45,828 nucleotides of DNA from Treponema sp. (lineage in GTDB: Bacteria; Spirochaetota; Spirochaetia; Treponematales; Breznakiellaceae): the NCBI GenBank assembly GCA_009781635.1, contig WQXU01000021.1, positions 1-45,828 of the forward strand. Direction: 5' to 3'. The position numbers were made by a program, and so were the translations under genes. The notes under the pieces were generated by a model that did no database searches, was not told the origin of the DNA, and saw only the letters and a program-made list of their open reading frames with translations. Of this stretch, positions 1-8,415 are shown piece after piece (position 1 is the first letter of the stretch; every line of letters begins with the position of its first letter).

Positions 1-1140
1 AATACGTTTTTTGCTTCTTATGAATTTATCATCGTGAACTTTTACAAAGGCTGTCTCATCAACTCCTGATAATTTTACTCCAGTAGTGCGGTGTGCTTCA
101 TCACAGATTACAAGGTCAAAAAGAAAACTGTCGCCGCTACTTGTTGCGGATTTTTGTTTGTTTATAGATTTTTGAACATCGCTTATTACATCAATGGATT
201 GGTATGTAGAGAAAACTACGATATTACCGCTGTCTGTTTTTTGCGCTAATCGTGCCGCTTCTATTTGCCTTTTTATGTTTTTATCATGAGTAGATGCCGG
301 AAGAGCAAGATCAACGACACTTGCGGATAACACATCTTCGGTTTTAGATACTGCGGAATCAGAGCAAATACAAATAGCGTGAATTGGTTTTTTACATTGA
401 TTTTTCCATTCTCGCAAGGTTTGCCCCAATAGAGCAATTGAAGGTACAAGGAAAAGTACCAAACCGTTAGCATCGGTTTCTTTCTCGGCAATGCGTAAAC
501 TGGTAAATGTTTTTCCTGTACCGCAAGCCATAATGAGTTTTCCTCTATCATTTACTTTGAGGTAATTGTGAACTTCATCTATGGCAGTCTGCTGGTGCAG
601 TTTGGGATCGTATTTTAAAACAGTAGTTTTTTTGCCTTCGTCAAGTTTTATCCAGTCTACTGTTGAGTTTAGAAGATGATGAAAGCCTAATCGCCCTAGT
701 TCTGGAGTAAGATTGTGTATAGTTGCTTCTGCGGCTGAATTAAAACCTTTTTTTGTAGTGTCAATCCATAATCGGAATGAGAAAGTTACTTTCTTTCCTG
801 CTTCATTCACATCATAAAATGACTTGGCTGATGTCGCTATAAATGTGTCTACTTTGGGTTTGTCAATTACGGCATCTTCCTGATAACACTTGCATTGTAT
901 TGCCCAATAATCGCCGTTTACTGTTTTAGCTACAAGGTCAATTCCTAAGTCTTTATCGCCAGATCCAAAATCTGCTCTTGAAGGGAATTCATTCCATAGC
1001 CAGATAGAGGCAAACTGCCCTGAATAGTAGGGGTCTGTCTGAAGATAGGCTTTCATCAATTTTTCGAAGCGGTATCCTTTATCACGTTCGGAAAAGGATG
1101 TTTCTCGGTATTTTTGCAGGACTTGTTCAAAAGTAGTCAT
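1..1140 (-). CDS. Type ISP-like restriction-modification enzyme, N-terminal part (Mrr nuclease + helicase), truncated by window edge
   Basis: An open frame of 380 codons runs without a stop from an ATG at 1138-1140 to the window edge, so the C-terminal part is missing. Residues about 1-90 resemble an Mrr-type nuclease: GIDLV near residue 66 followed by IQCKCY near 81 gives the D...QxK pattern of that fold. A superfamily 2 helicase follows, with Walker A MACGTGKT at about 203-210, a STYQS motif near 310, and CDEAHRTTG (DEAH box) near 344. Nuclease followed by helicase in one chain is the order in LlaGI/LlaBIII type ISP enzymes, which continue into an N6-adenine methyltransferase and a target-recognition domain. 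That C-terminal part lies outside the window, so a methylase-free Mrr-helicase is the alternative. The product would cut foreign DNA in the cytoplasm. No strong Shine-Dalgarno is seen. Confidence 0.75.
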   Translation of the reverse strand, partial: MTTFEQVLQKYRETSFSERDKGYRFEKLMKAYLQTDPYYSGQFASIWLWNEFPSRADFGSGDKDLGIDLVAKTVNGDYWAIQCKCYQEDAVIDKPKVDTFIATSAKSFYDVNEAGKKVTFSFRLWIDTTKKGFNSAAEATIHNLTPELGRLGFHHLLNSTVDWIKLDEGKKTTVLKYDPKLHQQTAIDEVHNYLKVNDRGKLIMACGTGKTFTSLRIAEKETDANGLVLFLVPSIALLGQTLREWKNQCKKPIHAICICSDSAVSKTEDVLSASVVDLALPASTHDKNIKRQIEAARLAQKTDSGNIVVFSTYQSIDVISDVQKSINKQKSATSSGDSFLFDLVICDEAHRTTGVKLSGVDETAFVKVHDDKFIRSKKRI

Positions 1141-1235
1141 TAGCTCTATTTTAACAGAGTAATGAGCGTGGGTATAGCTGGAAATTTCTGTGTTTTTTGA
1201 AGAATTTACAAATATTCTTTAAAAATTATTACTAT

Positions 1236-1258
1236 TTGTGTCGCCAGTGGTGACACAA
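1236..1258. promoter_or_regulatory. Inverted repeat upstream of the restriction gene
   Basis: The arms TGTGTCGCCA and TGGTGACACA are separated by a single G, with one mismatch, and a further flanking T-A pair extends each arm to 11 bp. The site lies about 95 bp upstream of the restriction gene start, inside AT-rich sequence and without a following T-run. An operator for a dimeric repressor fits better than a terminator. The binding protein is unknown. Confidence 0.4.
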
Positions 1259-1314
1259 CCAAATTTATTGTTATAAAGACTGACTTTCCCTAAAAATTTT
1301 GTCCTTGTTGTTTA

Positions 1315-1512
1315 TTATCTGTTCACCTTAAAACCAATTGACTTATATCCCTTCAATCGTTTTCCGTACATTTTTGCTAATACTGGTTTTTTAAATATCC
1401 AAATGTTCGAGGCGTTCACTTAATACAAGGCATTCACGGCCTTCTCTGTACACATCAAGAATATCCTGAGCAATTAGTTTGTTTCTTAAGGTATATACCT
1501 TCCAAAACACTA
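1315..1512 (-). pseudogene. Decayed DEAD/DEAH helicase remnant
   Basis: One minus-strand frame reads RNKLIAQDILDVYREGRECL and on through VLSERLEHLDI to a stop at 1391-1393. A second frame directly downstream reads KPVLAKMYGKRLKGYKSIGF and ends at a stop at 1315-1317. Both resemble, from memory, segments of one DEAD/DEAH helicase family: an 'I..DI...Y.EGR..LVL.ER.EHL' block opening the second RecA domain, and a 'VPVL..M..KRL.GY...G' block at the C-terminus. In an intact protein they would lie over 100 residues apart. Here they abut in different frames, so an internal deletion plus frameshift is inferred. There is no start codon with a ribosome site. The rest of 1141-1623 shows no coding signal that I can see. 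Confidence 0.45.
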
Positions 1513-1623
1513 TTCGGTCAATAAATTTTTATTTTCTTGCCATTTTGCCTATTTAGGTTATGCCAAAAAATGACGCTTTAATTTTTACATGGAATTTGCT
1601 ATTGTATTTCCAGGAGTAAATGC

Positions 1624-1911
1624 ATGCAAATTGACGATAAATTGATTTCCTGCCTTGAGGATTTATCCTGCCTTGCGCTTTCAGAAGATGAAAAAAAACA
1701 TATTGCAAAGGATCTGCAGACTATACTGGACGGCATTTCAAAGATAGGCGAACTAAATACAGGCGGCGTGCCGGAGTGCAGTCATCCCTTCGATAATGTA
1801 AATGTTTTCAGGGACGATATTGCGCTCCCTTCCTCTGACCGTGAATTAATTCTGAAAAATGCGCCCTTAAAAAACGATGAAATGTTTATCGCGCCTAAAA
1901 CGGTAGAATAA
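1624..1911 (+). CDS. gatC: Aspartyl/glutamyl-tRNA amidotransferase subunit C
   Basis: This 95-residue protein has the normal GatC length and layout: an N-terminal helix region with 'LEDLSCLALSEDEK', a central 'ILDGISKIGELNT' segment, and a C-terminal 'FRDD...NAPLKNDEMFIAPKTVE' tail, which matches the family ending. GatC wraps around GatA and stabilises the GatCAB complex, which amidates misacylated Glu-tRNA(Gln) and/or Asp-tRNA(Asn) in the cytoplasm. A good Shine-Dalgarno (CAGGAG) lies 8 nt before the ATG. It is the first gene of gatC-gatA-gatB; gatA starts 16 bp after its stop. A weak promoter (TTTAAT, 17 bp, TATTGT, at 1577-1605) is possible. Confidence 0.93.
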   Translation: MQIDDKLISCLEDLSCLALSEDEKKHIAKDLQTILDGISKIGELNTGGVPECSHPFDNVNVFRDDIALPSSDRELILKNAPLKNDEMFIAPKTVE

Positions 1912-1927
1912 GAGCAGGAGAAAATAT

Positions 1928-3337
1928 ATGACAGCTTTGGAATTATCAGCGGCTATCCGGGCGGGAAAAATTGGCGTGCCCGAAGCGGCAAGCTCGTACA
2001 TAGACAGAATCGAGCAAAGCAACAATAAATACAATGCTTTTATAACAATAGCAAAGGAAAACGCTCTGCGGCGCGCGCAGGAAGTACAGGCGCGTATCGA
2101 TAATAAAGAGGAACTTTCACCTCTTGCCGGAGTGCCGGTCGCCCTGAAAGACAACATATCTACAGCCGGTCTGGAAACAACATGCGCATCAAAAATGCTT
2201 AAAGATTACAAGCCAATATACAACGCCGCAGTAACAGAAAAACTGGAACGCGCCGGAATGATAATGATTGGAAAACTTAACATGGACGAGTTTGCGCTGG
2301 AGCAGTCAGTGTCACTTAACGCAGCCCGCAATCCCTGGGATGAAAATTGCCCGGCGGGCGATGGCAGCGCTGCGGCGGTTGCTGCCGGAATGACACCCAT
2401 CGCTGTTGGTTCGGATACGGGCGGCAGTATACGCAGACCCTGTTCGTACTGCGGTGTTACCGGAATAAAACCAACATACGGCTCTGTGTCCAGGTTTGGC
2501 ATAGCAGCTTGCGCTTCATCTCTTGATCAGGGCGGGGCAATAGGGCAGGACATTGATGACTGCGCCGCCTTGTTGCAGCTTGTTTCCGGGCCGGATGAAA
2601 GAGACAGCACCTGTATTATTAAAGAAGCCTTTGATTTTAAGGAGCAGGGAAAAAGTCAGGGAATAAAGATTGGTTTTTATTTTTCCGGCGGTATAGACGA
2701 TGATGTAAAAAAGGCAGTTCTTGCGGCGGCGAAAGAGCTTGAGGATGCAGGCGCGTTAGTTGAAGAATTTGAAATGCCTTTAACGGATTACGTGATTCCT
2801 GCGTACAGTATTATAAGAGCGGCTGAAGTATCCTCTAATCTTGCGAAGTATGACGGCCTTAAATACGGTCACCGCAGCGCGGATGCAAAAACGCTTTCCG
2901 AAGTTTACAGGTTTTCCAGAAGCGAAGGTTTTGGATTTGATGTAAAAAGAAATATAATGCTTGGCTCCCTTGTGCTTTCATCGGATTATTACGATACCTA
3001 TTACAGAAAGGCACTGCAGGTGCGCTCTCTTATTAAAGACGCATATAATAAATTATTTACAAAATATGATTTGATACTTTCTCCTGTTACACCATACATG
3101 TCTGGCGCGAACTCAGACGACCCGATGCAAATATACATGGACAGTATTTATACAGCTTCTTCTGATCTTGCGGGGCTTCCCGCCGCTGCGCTTCCCTGCG
3201 GATTTAATAATCAGGGAATGCCCCTTGGCTTTCAGTTAATTGGAAATGCCTTTTCGGAAAAAATTATTGTCGATGCAGGGCGGGTTTATCAAAAGCGCAC
3301 TGAGCATCACAGAAGAAGACCGGGAGGCGTTCAATGA
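1928..3337 (+). CDS. gatA: Aspartyl/glutamyl-tRNA amidotransferase subunit A
   Basis: This 469-residue protein is the amidase-signature glutaminase of GatCAB, which releases ammonia from glutamine and passes it to GatB. The catalytic Lys lies in VALKDN (K74) and the nucleophile in SDTGGSIRRP (S167), followed by the normal TGIKPTYGSVSRFG segment. The Gly/Ser loop that carries the cis-serine (GGSSGGSAA in the family) is changed to CPAGDGSAA at 141-149, and the stretch between NPWD and the loop is three residues shorter than usual. This leaves A143 where the cis-serine should be. The frame is otherwise intact and sits in its normal operon, so I call it functional with caution. The start has a GGAG Shine-Dalgarno, and the stop overlaps the gatB start. 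Confidence 0.92.
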   Translation: MTALELSAAIRAGKIGVPEAASSYIDRIEQSNNKYNAFITIAKENALRRAQEVQARIDNKEELSPLAGVPVALKDNISTAGLETTCASKMLKDYKPIYNAAVTEKLERAGMIMIGKLNMDEFALEQSVSLNAARNPWDENCPAGDGSAAAVAAGMTPIAVGSDTGGSIRRPCSYCGVTGIKPTYGSVSRFGIAACASSLDQGGAIGQDIDDCAALLQLVSGPDERDSTCIIKEAFDFKEQGKSQGIKIGFYFSGGIDDDVKKAVLAAAKELEDAGALVEEFEMPLTDYVIPAYSIIRAAEVSSNLAKYDGLKYGHRSADAKTLSEVYRFSRSEGFGFDVKRNIMLGSLVLSSDYYDTYYRKALQVRSLIKDAYNKLFTKYDLILSPVTPYMSGANSDDPMQIYMDSIYTASSDLAGLPAAALPCGFNNQGMPLGFQLIGNAFSEKIIVDAGRVYQKRTEHHRRRPGGVQ

Positions 3338-4764
3338 AATGGGAGACTGTAATTGGCCTTGAAGTTCACGCTGAACTTTCAACTAAATCCAAAATATTCT
3401 GCGCCTGTTCAACTTCCTTTGGCTCAGGGCCGAATACCCATGTGTGCCCTGGCTGTGCCGGAATGCCGGGCGCGCTGCCTGTACTGAACCGCGCTGTTCT
3501 TGAGTATGCGCTGCGCCTTGGAATTGCGCTTGACTGTGAAATTACACGCTACAGTAAATTCGACCGTAAAAATTATTTTTACCCCGATCTTCCGAACGCA
3601 TACCAGATATCGCAGTTGTATGCGCCAATCTGCCGCAACGGTAATCTGGAAATAGAAACTGAAAGCGGCAAAAAGAAAATAGGCATCCATCAGATACACA
3701 TGGAAGAAGACGCAGGTAAACTTGTTCATGATCCCCGCAGCGGAGATACATTCATGGACTTTAACCGCTGCGGCATTCCGCTTTTGGAGATTGTTTCCCG
3801 TCCTGATTTCCGCAGCGCAGATGAAGTAATTGCCTACCTTGAGAAGTTACGCGAAACTCTTTTATATCTTGATGTGTGCGACTGCAAAATGCAGGAAGGC
3901 TCAATCCGCGCCGATATAAATTTGTCAGTGCGTCATCCCGGAGACGGACTTGGCGTACGCACAGAAACGAAGAACATGAACTCGTTCAAGGCTATTGTAC
4001 GCGCTATTGAATATGAGAGAGAACGCCAGATAGAAGTATTGGAAGACGGAGGAAAATTAATACAGGAGACCCGCCGCTGGGATGATGACAAGGGTATGTC
4101 ATACGGAATGCGGGCAAAGGTGAATGCGCAGGATTACCGCTATTTTCCGGATCCCGATCTTCTACCTCTGAGTATTGATGAGGACTGGCTTGCGCGTATC
4201 AGGGAAAGTCTTCCGGAACTTGCGTATCAGAAACGGGAAAGATATATACGCGATTTTGGGATATCCGAATCTTCGGCTGTTGTTCTTACCGTACATAAAA
4301 ATATTTCAGGTTTATTCGAGACTGTGTCGCAGCAAAGCGGAGCCGCAATCGAAGCTGCCAATTTGATAACAGGTGAAATAATGAGGCTGATGAACAATTC
4401 AAACTTGCTGCCGGAGGATCTCTGTATTGATGCCGGAAAATTATCGGCTCTTATAAAGCTTGTTACTGAAGGAAAAATAAACCGCAGCGCATACAAGGAA
4501 ACTGTAGAGGCTGTTTTTTCAGATAATGCGGATCCGCAAGAATACATTAAAGAAAAGGGACTTATGATGGTCAGCGATGACAAGGCGGTAACAGAAGCTG
4601 TAAACGCAGTCATAGCAGAGAATCAGAGTTCTGCTGCGGATTACCGCGCGGGCAAGGAAAAAGTTTTTGGCTTCCTTATGGGACAGGTTATGAAAAAACT
4701 CGGCAAGGGCGGAAATCCGGAGCTTGCAAAAAAAGCGCTGGAAGCTGCGTTAAAAATTATTTAA
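3334..4764 (+). CDS. gatB: Aspartyl/glutamyl-tRNA amidotransferase subunit B
   Basis: This 476-residue protein is a typical full-length GatB. It opens with [20 protein letters not shown], followed by the zinc-type cysteines (CAC...CPGC), the metal/ATP-site region [18 protein letters not shown] in the kinase core, and a C-terminal YqeY-like tRNA-binding tail ending in [16 protein letters not shown]. GatB phosphorylates the mischarged aminoacyl-tRNA and uses ammonia channelled from GatA to amidate it. The start codon lies inside the end of gatA (ATGA overlap) with GGAGG upstream, so translation is probably coupled. The last 8 bp overlap the 3' end of the convergent ATPase gene. Confidence 0.95.
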   Translation: MKWETVIGLEVHAELSTKSKIFCACSTSFGSGPNTHVCPGCAGMPGALPVLNRAVLEYALRLGIALDCEITRYSKFDRKNYFYPDLPNAYQISQLYAPICRNGNLEIETESGKKKIGIHQIHMEEDAGKLVHDPRSGDTFMDFNRCGIPLLEIVSRPDFRSADEVIAYLEKLRETLLYLDVCDCKMQEGSIRADINLSVRHPGDGLGVRTETKNMNSFKAIVRAIEYERERQIEVLEDGGKLIQETRRWDDDKGMSYGMRAKVNAQDYRYFPDPDLLPLSIDEDWLARIRESLPELAYQKRERYIRDFGISESSAVVLTVHKNISGLFETVSQQSGAAIEAANLITGEIMRLMNNSNLLPEDLCIDAGKLSALIKLVTEGKINRSAYKETVEAVFSDNADPQEYIKEKGLMMVSDDKAVTEAVNAVIAENQSSAADYRAGKEKVFGFLMGQVMKKLGKGGNPELAKKALEAALKII

Positions 4765-6277
4765 GGCTGCCCAATATTCCCCGCATAATGCTGTTGGCTG
4801 CGGTTCGCGTGGCAGTTTTAGCGGCAGCCTGAATAAGGCCGTCCCGCTTCCCGCCTCTTGGACCTGTTGAGCCAAACACAAAATCTTTCATGGCACTACC
4901 GACACCGCTGTTGGCTGGTTTTTTTACAGCAGGTTTAACCGCAGCATTGTTTGGTTTTTTGGCTGCAGGCTGCGCAGGCTGCTGTCCTGCCGATGTCTCA
5001 GTGCGCTGTACCAAAAGCTCATAGGCGGATTCCCTGTCTATTGCTTCTTCATATTTTCCGTAAACGGCGGAATGATTAATAAGGCCGTTTAGTTCATCGG
5101 ATGTAATGGGACCAAGCCTTGATCCGGGAGCAATGACCCAGCATCTTTGCACAATGGAAGGACTTCCCTTTTCATCAAGGAAGGAGATCAAAGCTTCTCC
5201 TGTACCCAAGTCCTGAATTGCCTGCTCAGTGTTGAAAGAAGGATTAGCTCTCATTGTTTGCGCGGCTGCTTTGACAGCTTTTTGATCTCTTGGTGTAAAT
5301 GCGCGAAGAGCATGCTGGACGCGGTTGCCCAATTGTCCCAGTATTTTATCGGGAACATCAAGCGGATTTTGTGTAACAAAATATATACCCACTCCCTTGG
5401 AGCGTATCAGCCGCACTACTTTTTCGATCTTGTCAATTAAAGCAGGCGGAGAATCGGAAAAGAGAAGATGCGCTTCGTCAAAGAAAAAAACAAGTTTAGG
5501 TTTATCAAGATCGCCTGCTTCCGGCAATTTGTCAAAAAGTTCCGACATCATCCATAAGAGCGTAATTGCATATAACTTCGGATAATTAAAAAGTTTGTCT
5601 GCAGAGAGGATATTTATGATTCCCTTCTTTGATTTATCGGTGCGGATAAAATCCATTAAATCGAGCATTGGCTCTCCCAGAAAAAAAGAGGCCCTCTGCT
5701 CTTCAAGAGTTAATAAACCGCGCTGTATTGCTCCCGCGGAAGCCGAAGCTATGTTTCCGTAAGTGGATGAAAATTCACCTGCATTTTCAGTAACAAACTG
5801 AGTCATGGCCCGCAGGTCTTTCAAATCCAATAGCAGCATTTCATGGTCATCAGCAATTTTAAAAATAATCTGCAGGAGGCCGGTTTGCACTTCATTCAAA
5901 TTTAAAAGACGCGACAGAAGCAGCGGCCCCATATCGGATACTGTGGCGCGTACAGGATGCCCTTTTTCGCCGAACACATCCCATAAAACAGATGGATTGC
6001 CATGCGGTTCCCAGTCTGTTACGCCTATTTTTTCCAGCCTTGCATCAAGTCTCTCGCTGGGAACTGCCGCCATTGCAATACCTGTAAGATCCCCTTTGAC
6101 GTCCGCTACAAATACAGGAACTCCTATCGATGAAAACATTTCCGCCATTTTTTGAAGGGTTACAGTTTTACCTGTTCCCGTGGCGCCTGTAATAAGTCCA
6201 TGACGGTTTGCTTTATCCGGCAATAATTCTATGTTTCCTGCTTCAGTATTTTTGGCTATACATAAAGGCTTACTCAT
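4757..6277 (-). CDS. HerA-like/YjgR (DUF853) P-loop ATPase
   Basis: This 506-residue protein is close in length to E. coli YjgR. Walker A is GATGTGKT at residues 31-38, a [10 protein letters not shown] segment follows near 56, and Walker B is [11 protein letters not shown] near 265-275. Motifs typical of the FtsK/HerA superfamily include [18 protein letters not shown] and [20 protein letters not shown]. The C-terminus has an Ala/Pro/Lys-rich linker (about 430-460) and then a short conserved tail with a Gly/Arg-rich patch ([12 protein letters not shown]). The family is predicted to use ATP on DNA, but its cellular role is not settled. No NurA-type nuclease gene is adjacent, which argues against a classical HerA-NurA resection pair here. 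The start has a GGAGA Shine-Dalgarno. The gene is divergent from aspS. Confidence 0.85.
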   Translation of the reverse strand: MSKPLCIAKNTEAGNIELLPDKANRHGLITGATGTGKTVTLQKMAEMFSSIGVPVFVADVKGDLTGIAMAAVPSERLDARLEKIGVTDWEPHGNPSVLWDVFGEKGHPVRATVSDMGPLLLSRLLNLNEVQTGLLQIIFKIADDHEMLLLDLKDLRAMTQFVTENAGEFSSTYGNIASASAGAIQRGLLTLEEQRASFFLGEPMLDLMDFIRTDKSKKGIINILSADKLFNYPKLYAITLLWMMSELFDKLPEAGDLDKPKLVFFFDEAHLLFSDSPPALIDKIEKVVRLIRSKGVGIYFVTQNPLDVPDKILGQLGNRVQHALRAFTPRDQKAVKAAAQTMRANPSFNTEQAIQDLGTGEALISFLDEKGSPSIVQRCWVIAPGSRLGPITSDELNGLINHSAVYGKYEEAIDRESAYELLVQRTETSAGQQPAQPAAKKPNNAAVKPAVKKPANSGVGSAMKDFVFGSTGPRGGKRDGLIQAAAKTATRTAANSIMRGILGSLK

Positions 6278-6307
6278 CTGATTCTCCTGTTTAATGAATG
6301 TTTATCA

Positions 6308-6336
6308 ATGCTATCACAAAAAGTTATATTTTGCAA
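6308..6336 (-). promoter_or_regulatory. Promoter of the HerA-like gene
   Basis: On the minus strand TTGCAA (6331-6336), a 17-bp spacer and TAGCAT (6308-6313) precede the gene by about 30 bp. This is a reasonable housekeeping-sigma promoter. Confidence 0.4.
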
Positions 6337-6377
6337 ATAATATGACTTAAAACGCCTTTTTCAATTCCCCTGACCAC

Positions 6378-6406
6378 TTGCAAGCAAATGGCCAGACAGG
6401 CATAAT
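6378..6406 (+). promoter_or_regulatory. Promoter of aspS
   Basis: TTGCAA (6378-6383), a 17-bp spacer and CATAAT (6401-6406) lie directly before the GGAGA ribosome site. The leader would be about 10-12 nt. Confidence 0.4.
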
Positions 6407-6423
6407 AAATCTGGAGATAAAAC

Positions 6424-8202
6424 ATGAACCAATACCGGACGCACACCTGCGGAGAATTGCGTGAAGAAAATGTAGGGCAGACAGTAAAATTGTCGGGCTG
6501 GGTAGATACCATCCGCGATCACGGCGGCGTAACTTTTTTTGACCTAAGGGATCAATTCGGCATTACGCAGATTGTTCTGCATGAGCCTCAGCAGGACGAT
6601 AATCAATCCTCCGATGAAAATTCCGTAAAGCATATAAGCAGGGAAAGCGTCATTACAATTTGCGGCCCTGTAAAAAAGCGGGCTGAAGAAACAATCAACT
6701 CAAAAATAGAAACAGGAATGGTGGAAGTCCACGCTGACAAAATAAACATACAAAGCAGGGCTGTGCGCGCACTGCCGTTTGAAATAAACGAATCCAAAAA
6801 CACACGGGAAGAAATCCGCCTGCGTCACAGGTTTCTGGATCTTCGCAACCCCGCAGTCAGAGACAATATTCTTCTGCGCGCAAAAGTTATAAGCCATTTA
6901 CGGACAAAAATGCAGGAGCTTAAATTTACGGAATTTCAAACGCCCATTTTAACTTCGTCTTCGCCGGAGGGCGCGCGGGATTATATTGTTCCAAGCCGCA
7001 AACACCACGGAAAATTTTACGCGCTGCCTCAGGCCCCGCAGATTTTTAAACAGCTTTTAATTGTTTCCGGTTTTGACCGGTATTTTCAGATTGCTCCCTG
7101 TTTCCGCGACGAAGATTCGCGCGCAGATCGTTCTCCCGGGGAATTTTATCAGCTCGATTTTGAAATGTCATTTGCGGAGCAGGAAGATGTTTTTAATGTT
7201 GCAGAGACTGTGATGTACGATACCTTTAAAACATTTTCAAAAAAAGAAATCGGTCCTGCGCCCTTCCGCCGTATTCCATACGCCGAGTCAATGTTAAGGT
7301 ACGGAACAGACAAGCCTGATCTGCGCAACCCCTTATTAATTGAAGATTTAACTCAATTTTTTGCGGATGTTGATTTTGCGCCTTTTAAAAATATTCCTGT
7401 CCGCGGCATTGCAGCTCCTGGAGCGGCAAAACAGCCAAAGTCCTTCTTTGAAAGAATGCTTGTCTTTGCAACAGACATCGGCATGAAAGGTCTTGGTTAT
7501 ATATCAATATCAGATGACGGCACTTTAAAGGGTCCTATTGTAAAATTTCTTTCCGGAGAGAAGCAGACAGAACTAATAGAAAAAATGCAGCTTAAAAATG
7601 GTGATACATTATTTTTTATTGCAGATAATCCCAAACTGGTTGACGGTCTTGCAGGGCAGATTCGTACTGCGCTTGGCGCTCAGTTGAATCTTGTCAGTAA
7701 GGACAGGTTTGAGTTCTGTTTTATTGTGGACTATCCGATGTTCGGTATAAACGAAGAAACGAAAGCGGTAGAATTTACACACAATCCTTTTTCTATGCCG
7801 CAGGGCGGATTAGAAGCGCTGGAAAATAAAAACCCCCTTGATATTCTTGCATGGCAGTATGATATCGTATGCAACGGCGTGGAACTTTCTTCCGGGGCGG
7901 TTCGTAATCATCTGCCGGAAGTGATGGTAAAAGCTTTTGAAATTGCAGGCTATACGCAGGATGTCCTCGAAGCAAAGTTTCCTGCTCTTTACAACGCATT
8001 CCACTACGGCGCTCCGCCTCACGCAGGCATGGCTCCAGGCATTGACCGTATTGTAATGCTGCTTGCGGAAGAAGAAAACATCCGCGAGGTGACTGCATTC
8101 CCTATGACAAGCAATGCCCAGGATTTATTAATGGAAGCTCCCTGCGAAGTTACAGAACATCAGCTGCGCGAAGTGCATATCAGGATACGGCAGAAAAATT
8201 AA
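6424..8202 (+). CDS. aspS: Aspartate--tRNA ligase, bacterial type
   Basis: This 592-residue class II synthetase charges tRNA(Asp), and possibly tRNA(Asn) if the enzyme is non-discriminating. The N-terminal OB-fold anticodon domain (about 1-110) includes LSGWVDTIRDHGGVTFFDLR. Motif 2 is CFRDEDSRADRSPGEFYQLD near 225. The bacterial GAD insertion occupies roughly 295-420, and motif 3 is GMAPGIDRIVML near 538-549. Length and GAD insertion mark it as bacterial rather than archaeal type. It has a GGAGA Shine-Dalgarno 8 nt from the ATG. With GatCAB nearby, Asn-tRNA formation by transamidation is possible, but discrimination cannot be judged by eye. Confidence 0.95.
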   Translation: MNQYRTHTCGELREENVGQTVKLSGWVDTIRDHGGVTFFDLRDQFGITQIVLHEPQQDDNQSSDENSVKHISRESVITICGPVKKRAEETINSKIETGMVEVHADKINIQSRAVRALPFEINESKNTREEIRLRHRFLDLRNPAVRDNILLRAKVISHLRTKMQELKFTEFQTPILTSSSPEGARDYIVPSRKHHGKFYALPQAPQIFKQLLIVSGFDRYFQIAPCFRDEDSRADRSPGEFYQLDFEMSFAEQEDVFNVAETVMYDTFKTFSKKEIGPAPFRRIPYAESMLRYGTDKPDLRNPLLIEDLTQFFADVDFAPFKNIPVRGIAAPGAAKQPKSFFERMLVFATDIGMKGLGYISISDDGTLKGPIVKFLSGEKQTELIEKMQLKNGDTLFFIADNPKLVDGLAGQIRTALGAQLNLVSKDRFEFCFIVDYPMFGINEETKAVEFTHNPFSMPQGGLEALENKNPLDILAWQYDIVCNGVELSSGAVRNHLPEVMVKAFEIAGYTQDVLEAKFPALYNAFHYGAPPHAGMAPGIDRIVMLLAEEENIREVTAFPMTSNAQDLLMEAPCEVTEHQLREVHIRIRQKN

Positions 8203-8231
8203 TTAACCATCTGTGGTAAAAAATTGGTTAA
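8203..8231 (+). other. Inverted repeat after aspS
   Basis: TTAACCA (8203-8209) and TGGTTAA (8225-8231) form a 7-bp stem with a 15-nt loop. A nested ACCA/TGGT pair (8206-8209 with 8214-8217) followed by an A-run is an alternative fold. There is no T-run, so a Rho-independent terminator is doubtful. Confidence 0.3.
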
Positions 8232-8356
8232 GAACATTGACATATTTTTTCTTTGCAGCGTTAGCTGAAATTATATACTTAAAGAAAGCGAAAAAGACAT
8301 TTGCATAGCATTAGTAAAGATATAATTTTTTGTTATATTAAGAAAAAATAATGCGC

Positions 8357-8385
8357 TTGACTTATCAAACAAAGAATGAGATAAT
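8357..8385 (+). promoter_or_regulatory. Promoter of the metallophosphatase gene
   Basis: TTGACT (8357-8362), a 17-bp spacer and GATAAT (8380-8385) end 30 bp before the start codon. This is one of the best sigma70-type matches in the window. Confidence 0.55.
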
Positions 8386-8415
8386 TCATGTTAAAAATCA
8401 AAGCGGAGTAAAAAA

